The notes beneath the pieces are model-generated. The model saw only the letters and a program-made list of their open reading frames with translations. It did no database searches and had not been told where the DNA came from. A stretch of 16,887 bases of DNA, taken from the NCBI GenBank assembly GCA_021834865.1, contig JAKBRD010000015.1, positions 1 through 16,887 of the forward strand. Direction: 5' to 3'. Of the stretch, positions 6,621 through 12,376 are shown one piece after another (the stretch's first letter is position 1; each line of letters opens with the position of its first letter). Source of the stretch: Microcaldota archaeon. GTDB taxonomy: Archaea; Micrarchaeota; Micrarchaeia; Micrarchaeales; Micrarchaeaceae. The position numbers and the translations under genes were made by a program.

Positions 6621-7568
6621 TTGCCGGGAAAAAAAGAGATAGAAGAAAGATTCCTCAAGGACGAGCTTTCGGATTACAGGCTTTATAAGGCAATAGAAGC
6701 AGACGAAAAAGACAAGAGCCTCAAGAGCCTGGTGGCCAAGCTTAAAGATACCGAGTTGAAGCATGCAAAGATATGGGGCTCGCTCTTGGGCAAGAAGAGC
6801 ATAGAAGGGGTAGAGATACCTTTCAAGGCTAGGCTCAGGCTTGTGACATACCCGATAGTCAGAAAGCTGCTCGGAATTGCGTTCGTAACGAAGCTGCTTG
6901 AAAGGAACGAAGCCAATGGGCTTGAAGAATACAAGGAGCTTTTGTCCGGAAGAGAATTGGGCAGCGTTGAACTGGGCAAGGTAAGGAGCATAATAGGCGA
7001 CGAGGAGCACCACGAGAAGCTCCTCCTCGAGCAGACGCAGAAACACGAGGCAAGGCTCAATTATACAAAATCCATAGTCTTCGGCATGAACGACGGACTG
7101 GTAGAAATACTTGCAGTCATAGCCGGGCTTGCCATGGTAGCCACATCAAGCGTAATAGTTGCAATAAGCGGCATAATAGTCGGAGTTTCCGGCACGCTGT
7201 CCATGGCCGCAGGGGCATATATTTCTTCAAAATCCGAGAAGGTCGTAGAAACGTCGCTGAACGAGAAGGTTTCCATGCAGACAAAGCCGTCAAAGGAAGC
7301 GTATTATACCGGGATATTTTATTTCCTCGGGGCGGTGGTAGCCACATACCCGTTCATACTGGGGGCTGTAGGCTACATTGGAGTATTGGAATCCGTAATT
7401 TCGGTAGCCGTAGTGCTTTCCATAGCTTCGACGCTAATAGCTATAATAAGCGATACCAGCATTAAGAGGAGGATAATAGAAATGCTTACGGTTTCGCTAG
7501 GCGCCGCTGCCGTGACAGCCATAATAGGCCTTGTTGTAAGGATAGCTTTTGGAATAGCGATATCCTGA
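6621..7568 (+). CDS. Membrane-bound ferritin-like/VIT iron transporter fusion (MbfA-like)
   Basis: An iron (or manganese) transporter with a cytosolic iron-binding domain, 315 residues from this start. Residues 1-140 form a rubrerythrin-like four-helix domain. Likely diiron ligands are Glu15, Glu45-x-x-His48, Glu94/Glu97 (LLERNEAN) and Glu128-x-x-His131 (DEEHHE). From about 150 the VIT/CCC1 domain begins with SIVFGMNDGLVEILAVIAG, matching the family's GxNDGLV signature, followed by about five membrane helices. The same domain order occurs in bacterial MbfA, which exports iron; the direction here is inferred. The frame extends back to a TTG at 6585, but TTG 6621 follows AGGTG (6611-6615) by five bases and removes an unlikely MRFCFHNH leader. 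Confidence 0.9.
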   Translation: MPGKKEIEERFLKDELSDYRLYKAIEADEKDKSLKSLVAKLKDTELKHAKIWGSLLGKKSIEGVEIPFKARLRLVTYPIVRKLLGIAFVTKLLERNEANGLEEYKELLSGRELGSVELGKVRSIIGDEEHHEKLLLEQTQKHEARLNYTKSIVFGMNDGLVEILAVIAGLAMVATSSVIVAISGIIVGVSGTLSMAAGAYISSKSEKVVETSLNEKVSMQTKPSKEAYYTGIFYFLGAVVATYPFILGAVGYIGVLESVISVAVVLSIASTLIAIISDTSIKRRIIEMLTVSLGAAAVTAIIGLVVRIAFGIAIS

Positions 7569-7572
7569 AACG

Positions 7573-7644
7573 AATCCGCGTGCATTGAAGCAATTGCGCC
7601 TTTGCAAATGTATGCTTGGCATGCAGTTCCGCTAAACGCGGATT
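7573..7644 (+). ncRNA. Possible structured RNA in the 112-base gap after the VIT gene
   Basis: An outer 9-bp perfect stem (AATCCGCGT 7573-7581 with ACGCGGATT 7636-7644) encloses two hairpins. The first is GCATTG/CAAT(T)GC at 7582-7597, 6 bp with one bulge and a 3-base loop. The second is TGTATGC/GCATGCA at 7609-7625, 7 bp with one T-G pair and a TTG loop. A T-rich tract, TTTGTTTTT, follows at 7651-7659. It could be an independent RNA, a 3' element of the iron-transporter mRNA or an elaborate terminator. It does not fit a tRNA. No family recognised. Confidence 0.4.
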
Positions 7645-7654
7645 GCACAGTTTG

Positions 7655-7662
7655 TTTTTAAG
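7655..7662 (+). promoter_or_regulatory. TATA-like box for the gene at 7681
   Basis: TTTTTAAG lies 19-26 bases before the ATG at 7681, the position expected for a leaderless transcript; no ribosome site is seen there. It overlaps the T-tract that may end the RNA described at 7573-7644. Confidence 0.35.
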
Positions 7663-7680
7663 CATAAGCTTAGCATTAGA

Positions 7681-8061
7681 ATGGGCACCGGCATGTACTA
7701 CAGCGAAGTTGAGCGTTTCAAGAAGATAGAAAGCTATCTGGAAAAGCTAGCCTACGGCTCTGTTGCCCTGGACTTTATGGTTGCCGTCGGCTCATTCCTG
7801 CTTTTGCACAGGGTCGGCTATGCGAAATTCATAATAGAGGTGAGCAACTACGCCATAACTGCAGAGATATTTATCGCTGCTGTTCTTTTCCTGACGCTTA
7901 TAGCTATGAAGCATTACAAAAGGGTAATATTGAATTTTGATATGGGCACTTTCAGGATGAAACATAAAAGGAGTTCGTTTTATGCAAGAATGGAAAGGCA
8001 AAAAGAAATAGAAAGCGCCAGGGCCCAAAATAAGGGAAGGCCCTTTGCATACAAGGCTTAA
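7681..8061 (+). CDS. Small two-helix membrane protein, unknown function
   Basis: I do not recognise this 126-residue protein. Residues 1-25 are charged and probably cytosolic. Two membrane helices follow, at about 26-46 (VALDFMVAVGSFLLLH) and 56-78 (ITAEIFIAAVLFLTLIAM). The C-terminal 45 residues are strongly basic (RMKHKRSS, ARMERQKE), placing both ends inside by the positive-inside rule. It lies downstream of the ferritin-VIT gene on the same strand, 112 bases away, with its own leaderless-type promoter. The ATG at 7693 is a possible alternative start. It ends in a hairpin shared with the convergent FMN reductase. Confidence 0.7.
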   Translation: MGTGMYYSEVERFKKIESYLEKLAYGSVALDFMVAVGSFLLLHRVGYAKFIIEVSNYAITAEIFIAAVLFLTLIAMKHYKRVILNFDMGTFRMKHKRSSFYARMERQKEIESARAQNKGRPFAYKA

Positions 8062-8099
8062 AGGCAAAAAAGCTGCCCCGAATGCGCAGATTTTGCCTT
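8061..8099. terminator. Bidirectional hairpin terminator between convergent genes
   Basis: AAGGCAAAA (8061-8069) and TTTTGCCTT (8091-8099) are perfect 9-base inverted copies overlapping both stop codons, with an inner CTGC/GCAG pair. The A/T arms give a T-run at the 3' side in both directions, so the element suits termination of both genes. Confidence 0.55.
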
Positions 8100-8668
8100 C
8101 AAGATTTTGGCCTGACTCTTATTATCCATGCTTCCAGGGCCTGCATCATGCTTTTTATCAAGTCACGGAGCTCTTCGTCCACAACATTCCCGCCTTCTAT
8201 TTTTTCAGAAGCGCCTCCGATAAAGAGAAGGGGCCTTTCTAGAGGATGCATGTTGAGGAAGGAGAATATCTGCCTTAGGTGTATCTGCGCGGCAGACGTC
8301 CCTACAATCGACCCTCCAGTAGCGCCTAAAGCCGCAACAGGCTTGTCGTCAAACGAGTTGTCGCCGTAGGGCCTTGATGCCCAGTCTATTGCATTCTTGA
8401 GCACTCCTGGAATGGACCTGTTGTATTCCGGAGTCGCTATGAGCACTCCGTCTGCCCCCTTTATTTTATTTTTGAAAAGCTTGACCTGCTCCGGCATTTC
8501 AGGCTCATTGTCCTGATTGTACAGCGGTATGCCCTCGAGATCGAATATCTCAACCTCCATATTATCCGGAGACAGCTCCTTTGCCGCTTTTATGAGGGCC
8601 TTGTTATACGAATCTTTCCTGAGGCTGCCAGCGAACGCCAATATCTTTATTTTTTCGTTGTTTTCCAT
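8099..8668 (-). CDS. NAD(P)H-dependent FMN reductase (flavodoxin-like quinone/chromate reductase family)
   Basis: Cytosolic flavoprotein that passes electrons from NAD(P)H through FMN to quinones, flavins or metal ions such as chromate or ferric iron. It has 189 residues. The N-terminal FAGSLRKDSYNKALIKAA is the FMN phosphate-binding loop; TPEYNRSIPGVLKNAIDW is the hallmark second motif; ALGATGGSIVGTSAAQIHLR follows, contacting the flavin. The frame extends to a GTG at 8677, but that GTG is part of the AGGTG ribosome site (8675-8679). The ATG at 8666-8668, six bases further on, is the proper start. It is divergent from a zinc-ribbon gene and shares its AT-rich upstream region. The physiological acceptor cannot be read from the sequence. 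Confidence 0.92.
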   Translation of the reverse strand: MENNEKIKILAFAGSLRKDSYNKALIKAAKELSPDNMEVEIFDLEGIPLYNQDNEPEMPEQVKLFKNKIKGADGVLIATPEYNRSIPGVLKNAIDWASRPYGDNSFDDKPVAALGATGGSIVGTSAAQIHLRQIFSFLNMHPLERPLLFIGGASEKIEGGNVVDEELRDLIKSMMQALEAWIIRVRPKS

Positions 8669-8760
8669 CACTTGCACCTATTTGCCAATTTTGAAGCTTG
8701 ATGCTTTGCATTATTTATTTAATTACAAGAAGCAAGCCAGCCTATTTATCTATTTTAGTA

Positions 8761-8770
8761 TTTTATTAAT
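8761..8770 (+). promoter_or_regulatory. TATA-like box for the zinc-ribbon gene
   Basis: TTTTATTAAT lies 18-27 bases before the ATG at 8788, suited to a leaderless transcript. The 110-base gap to the divergent FMN reductase is strongly AT-rich and also holds AATTAAATAAATAA on the - strand (8711-8724) for that gene. Confidence 0.4.
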
Positions 8771-8787
8771 TTCTGGATAGTGCTTAT

Positions 8788-8931
8788 ATGCAGGTAAAAA
8801 ACCCGAACGATGAGCAGGCTTACATATGCCTAGTCTGCGGGCATGCGATGTTCAAGATGCAGGCGTGCCACCTCAAGTGCCCAAACTGCGGCGCCGAGAT
8901 GGACTGCTCCGACAAGGGCTTCATCTGGTAA
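8788..8931 (+). CDS. 47-residue zinc-ribbon protein
   Basis: A short gene reading MQVKNPNDEQAYICLVCG, then a basic/aromatic middle, then CPNCGAEMDCSDKGFIW. Cys14/Cys17 and Cys31/Cys34 form two CxxC knuckles 13 residues apart, the layout of a rubredoxin-like zinc ribbon or, less likely, an iron site. Cys27, His28 and Cys40 are additional. The dense, patterned conservation of Cys, Gly and Pro makes chance unlikely despite the small size. A TATA-like box sits at leaderless spacing and the stop is three bases from the convergent SPFH gene. The precise role is unknown; similar tiny ribbons occur near redox and iron proteins, and a flavin reductase is the divergent neighbour here. Confidence 0.82.
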   Translation: MQVKNPNDEQAYICLVCGHAMFKMQACHLKCPNCGAEMDCSDKGFIW

Positions 8932-8934
8932 TGC

Positions 8935-10068
8935 TCATTCCTGCAGAGGATCTCCCTGAGTTTCGTCAGGGATTTCCGTGCTTCCTGCGCTGTTTCCGGT
9001 TTGAGCATCCTGCTGTTTTTTCTTCTGCTTTGACTGTGGTGCGCTCTGCTGATTTTTCTGCTGGGCTGATGCCTGCTGCGGCTGCTGGGCTTCTGGCTTC
9101 TGCATAGCAGCGGCGGAATCTGCGGAATTGCCATCCTTTTTCTTTCCGTCGATATTGCCGGTATCTCCCAGCCCGACAAGCTTGTCTATGCCTAGGACGC
9201 CTATCGGAGTAGGTATGCCCAATCCCCTAGATTCGGTAGGTATGAAGATTAGGTGGTTCCTTCCGCTTATCCCTATTTCGTAAAGCATGTTAAGGGCCCT
9301 AAGCTGCATTGCATATACGTTGGAATTGTATGTCTTTGCAGCTGCGACCATGTTGGTTGCTGCAAGCTTCTCCGATTCTGCCAGTATAACCCTGGCATCG
9401 CGCTCCCTGGATGCTATTGCAACCTTTGCCATTGCGTCCTGAAGGTCGTCAGGTATTTTGACGTCCCTTATTTCTACTGATATTACGTTTACTCCCCATG
9501 GGGTGACTCTTTGGTCTATCAACGTTTTGACGCTTGAAGCTATTTCGTTCCTTCCGACTATCATTTGGCTAAGGTTAACCTTTCCTATGACGTCCCTGAG
9601 TGCAGTCTGTGCTGCAAGCGAAACCGACTGGTCAACATCGTTGACCTGCAATGCAGTGTTTTCAGGGTTTTCTATCCTTGTAAACATTATGGCCTCGACG
9701 TCAACTCCGACGTTGTCCTGCGTTAGCGTTTTTTCCGCGGAGAAAACGGTGGAGAAAGTCCTTAGGTCAAACTTGTACGGCATGCTTTGTATGAGCGGGA
9801 TTATGAAGAAAAGGCCTGGGCCGTATGTGCCCTTGTATTTTCCAAGCGTGAGTATCGGCGCGCGCTTCCACTCCTGAAGCACTTTTACGCTTATCAGCAG
9901 GTATATTATCAGGACAACAGCAAATAGCGCTGCGCCTGCGACCAGGCTTGAAGAGTAGTAGCCTATTGCGAAAAATATGGCCGCCAATATTATGCCTATC
10001 AGTATTGCCAATGCAGAGTTGCCATGCATGCCCTGCGTGCTTTTGTAAGAATATAGTTGTGCAGCCAT
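8935..10068 (-). CDS. SPFH/stomatin-like membrane protein with Gln-rich tail
   Basis: Membrane scaffold of the stomatin/prohibitin superfamily, 377 residues. Two membrane helices lie at about 18-37 and 42-60. The SPFH domain follows: APILTLGKYKGTYGPGLFFIIP, YKFDLRTFSTVFSAEKTLTQ, ALRDVIGKVNLSQMIVGRNEI, TPWGVNVISVEIRDVKIPDDL and AMAKVAIASRERDA, all stomatin hallmarks. A helical segment (about 230-260) suits oligomerisation. The last 70 residues are low-complexity, rich in Gln, Lys, Ala and Ser. The ATG at 10066-10068 is preceded by AGGTGAT; the upstream in-frame GTG at 10077 is part of that ribosome site. No nfeD-type protease gene, the common partner, is adjacent. Downstream it nearly abuts the zinc-ribbon gene. 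Confidence 0.92.
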   Translation of the reverse strand: MAAQLYSYKSTQGMHGNSALAILIGIILAAIFFAIGYYSSSLVAGAALFAVVLIIYLLISVKVLQEWKRAPILTLGKYKGTYGPGLFFIIPLIQSMPYKFDLRTFSTVFSAEKTLTQDNVGVDVEAIMFTRIENPENTALQVNDVDQSVSLAAQTALRDVIGKVNLSQMIVGRNEIASSVKTLIDQRVTPWGVNVISVEIRDVKIPDDLQDAMAKVAIASRERDARVILAESEKLAATNMVAAAKTYNSNVYAMQLRALNMLYEIGISGRNHLIFIPTESRGLGIPTPIGVLGIDKLVGLGDTGNIDGKKKDGNSADSAAAMQKPEAQQPQQASAQQKNQQSAPQSKQKKKQQDAQTGNSAGSTEIPDETQGDPLQE

Positions 10069-10115
10069 TTTTATCACCTTAAACGTAACGCTTCATTTTT
10101 TACCTGCCATGCATC

Positions 10116-10153
10116 GCTCCTTAAGCCTTGGCTTGATAGAGCTGTGCAGGAGC
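10116..10153. repeat. Inverted repeat in the leader between HAD and SPFH genes
   Basis: GCTCCT (10116-10121) and AGGAGC (10148-10153) enclose an inner AAGCC/GGCTT hairpin at 10123-10134. It lies in the 133-base gap (10069-10201) upstream of the SPFH gene on its template side and after the HAD stop. It could be a HAD terminator or an SPFH leader structure. The rest of the gap holds AT-rich promoter-like sequence (GATATAACTTAATATC, 10159-10174) and nothing else I can name. Confidence 0.3.
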
Positions 10154-10201
10154 TTTTGATATAACTTAATATCATGCAAGATATAATAACCAGACCCCAG
10201 T

Positions 10202-10882
10202 TTAGAGCCCTTGCTTTTTCATCTTCCTTAGCGTTGCGAATAGCTCGTTGAAATTCTTTATATAATAATCCGCTTCCTTTATCTTTTCCTTATACGAAAA
10301 TGTTAGCATTCCAAAGAGTTTCGCACCCCTTATCTCTTCAGCATCGTGGCCCACGAATATTGCGCTTTCCGGATCGGCCTTGAAGGGCTCTAGCGCTGCC
10401 ATGTACGCTTCTTTGCTTGGCTTGGCGTAGCCGGTGTCTGCAGGCACCACAACCTCGTCGAATAGGCCGCCTATGCCTGCCGAACTCAGCATAAGCTCCA
10501 TCTCGGATTTTGAATGCAGCGTATCGCTCAGCACTACAGTGTAAAACCCAAGCCTCTTTATCTTTTGGATGCTATCCTTCAACCCTGGCTCTGACGGATC
10601 GCAGTAGGCCAGGGAATCCTTATCCACTTCCGAGTACCTTGCTAAAAGGCGCATCGGTATGTCGAGCCTCTGAAAAAGCTCCTCCCTTGCAGATTGGAGC
10701 GACCCGCTAGAAAAATCGATATTTGCGGCTATGGACTTCCACTCTTTATTTAGGGCTTGAGCATTTACGGGTATTTTCTCGCTTTTGAATAGAGCTCCTA
10801 TGCCTTTCTGAAAGCGCCCAAGCATCCTTTTCGTATCTATTAGTACCCCATTGGCATCAAAAACTGCAACGTAAAGGGACAT
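10202..10882 (-). CDS. HAD-superfamily hydrolase
   Basis: A cytosolic phosphatase-like protein of 226 residues with a C1-type helical cap. Motif I is VFDANGVLID: Asp9 is the nucleophile, but the usual second Asp (general acid/base) is Asn11. Motif II is VVLSDT (Ser119), motif III the Lys of YAKPSKEAY (Lys154), motif IV GHDAEEIRGAK (Asp180, Glu183). The cap (about 18-95) is charged and helical. Substrate cannot be told; phosphoglycolate-type phosphatases have this layout, though the Asn could lower phosphatase activity or mark another substrate. The ATG has no ribosome site; TTAAATA on the - strand at 10911-10917 is a candidate promoter with a very short leader. Confidence 0.85.
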   Translation of the reverse strand: MSLYVAVFDANGVLIDTKRMLGRFQKGIGALFKSEKIPVNAQALNKEWKSIAANIDFSSGSLQSAREELFQRLDIPMRLLARYSEVDKDSLAYCDPSEPGLKDSIQKIKRLGFYTVVLSDTLHSKSEMELMLSSAGIGGLFDEVVVPADTGYAKPSKEAYMAALEPFKADPESAIFVGHDAEEIRGAKLFGMLTFSYKEKIKEADYYIKNFNELFATLRKMKKQGL

Positions 10883-10964
10883 TGAAACCGCTTATAAACG
10901 CCATCCTACTTATTTAAGCTTTTCACGCTGTGCATCCTTCTGGCTTGCTTCATGCAGATTCAAG

Positions 10965-11003
10965 AATAGTATTTATTATATTCTGCCAAAATATCTTACT
11001 ATT
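10965..11003 (+). promoter_or_regulatory. Promoter region of first MFS gene, flanked by an inverted repeat
   Basis: AATAGTA (10965-10971) and TACTATT (10997-11003) are perfect 7-base inverted copies bracketing an AT-rich box (TTTATTATATT, 10972-10982). The arms could bind a dimeric repressor that blocks the promoter, as is common for efflux genes. The remaining part of the HAD-MFS gap holds no other feature I can see. Confidence 0.35.
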
Positions 11004-11024
11004 GTACGTTTCTGGTGTGGTAGA

Positions 11025-12251
11025 TTGGACAAAAAGCTCAAGTCGCTTGTATTCACAACCTTTGCGCATTTTTCTAATGACAGTGTGTTCCTGATTTATC
11101 CTCTGCTCATAACATACTACACGCTGATGCCTGGGCTTAACCTCGTGCTCCTTGGTGCGCTCGCAATAGTGTATCAGCTCATATACGGAGCCGTGAGCAC
11201 CCCGATAGGGATGATTACGGACAGGAGCAAAAATGAGGGCTTCATGATTGCAGTCGGGATAGCTACACTTGGAATATCTATGCTTGCATTCGCGGGCTCG
11301 TTCGCCTTCGCCGCTCTGCGCCTGCCGTTGATAGTAGCGGGAGTATTGCTTTTAGGCGCTGGAACCGCGTTCTACCATCCAATAGGCGCATCGATACTGA
11401 AAAGCACTTATAAAAAAAGAGCAGCGTCGATGATGGGCATAAACGGAAGCGCCGGAAGCCTCGGAAGGTCCGTGATGCCAATAATACTGGTTTTCCTGAT
11501 AACTGCTCTTGGCGCCTCCTTCGCTCTTGGGCTTGTCGGGATAGAGCTTTTGATAGCTTCGGGCATCGTATACGTAGGCCTTATGTCTTTCAATAAGAGC
11601 ATAAAGGCAGGATTCAGTAGTTTGCATGTATCGAGCCACAAGAAGAAAACAGCAAAGGAAAAGGTCAGCATATTCAAATCAGGCTATGCCGAAGTTCTGC
11701 TTCCGCTTGTTGCAGTCATATTCGTGAGATCCATGTTCATGACCGGCACAGTCACTTTTGTGCCGGAATACCTAAAGGTGGTGACGCATTCCGAAGTATT
11801 GGTAGGAACCATACTCAGCGTAAGCTTCGTGTTTGCAATATTCGGGCAGGTCTTGTTCGGCTATATGACTTCCAAAAAAGGCGGCAAGTATACGATAACT
11901 GCGACTGCGTTTATGTCAGCCATAAGCTTCGTTCTTTTCTTGTATGCAAATAATAACATTTATTTTGCATTGGCTATGCTTTCAATTTTCATCTTTGCCA
12001 CTTTCAACGGCTTTGCCGTAATATTGGGGTACGTTAACCAGCTGGTTCCGGACAAGGTAGCCAACAGCTCCAACGCTTTTACGTGGGGCGTAGGCCAGAT
12101 ACTCGGAGGCGCTGTAGGAGTAGGGGTGATGACGCTGCTTCTGAATTATATAAGCGTAACGGCTGCAATGTGGTATATGTCAATATTCATGTTCATTTCG
12201 ATATTGATGCTGCCGCTGCTTTACAGGAAAGGAAATAAAAACAGGAACTGA
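11025..12251 (+). CDS. MFS transporter, fosmidomycin-resistance (Fsr)-like, 12 helices
   Basis: Inner membrane secondary transporter, 408 residues with about 12 predicted helices and a basic central loop near residue 205 (SSHKKKTAKEK). The N-terminal TFAHFSNDSVFLIYPLLI and GAGTAFYHPIGASIL resemble the Fsr family patterns (FSHF.D...Y.P.L and G.G.A.FHP), and a motif A-like GMITDRSKNEG follows helix 2. Fsr members export small drugs by proton antiport; substrate here is unknown. The start is TTG with GGTG at 11014-11017, seven bases upstream. It is first of three MFS genes in a row on this strand, 125 bases before the next, so the genes may be independently transcribed. Confidence 0.88.
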   Translation: MDKKLKSLVFTTFAHFSNDSVFLIYPLLITYYTLMPGLNLVLLGALAIVYQLIYGAVSTPIGMITDRSKNEGFMIAVGIATLGISMLAFAGSFAFAALRLPLIVAGVLLLGAGTAFYHPIGASILKSTYKKRAASMMGINGSAGSLGRSVMPIILVFLITALGASFALGLVGIELLIASGIVYVGLMSFNKSIKAGFSSLHVSSHKKKTAKEKVSIFKSGYAEVLLPLVAVIFVRSMFMTGTVTFVPEYLKVVTHSEVLVGTILSVSFVFAIFGQVLFGYMTSKKGGKYTITATAFMSAISFVLFLYANNNIYFALAMLSIFIFATFNGFAVILGYVNQLVPDKVANSSNAFTWGVGQILGGAVGVGVMTLLLNYISVTAAMWYMSIFMFISILMLPLLYRKGNKNRN

Positions 12252-12350
12252 AATGGAAAATGGAGCAAGAAAAAGCTAAAAATGTAGTTTTACATAAACA
12301 AAACGCTGGATTGCAGAGATGCGGGAACAAGGTTAAATTCGGATTCTGAA

Positions 12351-12360
12351 ATTTTATTTG
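12351..12360 (+). promoter_or_regulatory. TATA-like box for second MFS gene
   Basis: ATTTTATTTG lies 17-26 bases before the ATG at 12377, suited to a leaderless transcript. The rest of the gap (12252-12350) shows only a small ATGTA-GTTT-TACAT hairpin at 12282-12295, which may end the preceding transcript. Confidence 0.35.
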
Positions 12361-12376
12361 CTTAACAAGTGTGCGC

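Noticed and set aside
6570..7046. 158-codon frame on the - strand opposite the ferritin-VIT gene, and 209-655 opposite hemC
   Set aside because: Both are antisense to well-supported genes and have low-complexity Ser/Leu or aromatic-rich composition without motifs.
7573..7644. tRNA gene in the structured intergenic segment
   Set aside because: The outer stem is 9 bp, only two inner hairpins exist with 3-base loops, and no T-loop GTTCRA or 7-base anticodon loop is present.
9458..9877. 139-codon + strand frame across the SPFH gene
   Set aside because: Shadow of the stomatin hallmark region on the other strand.
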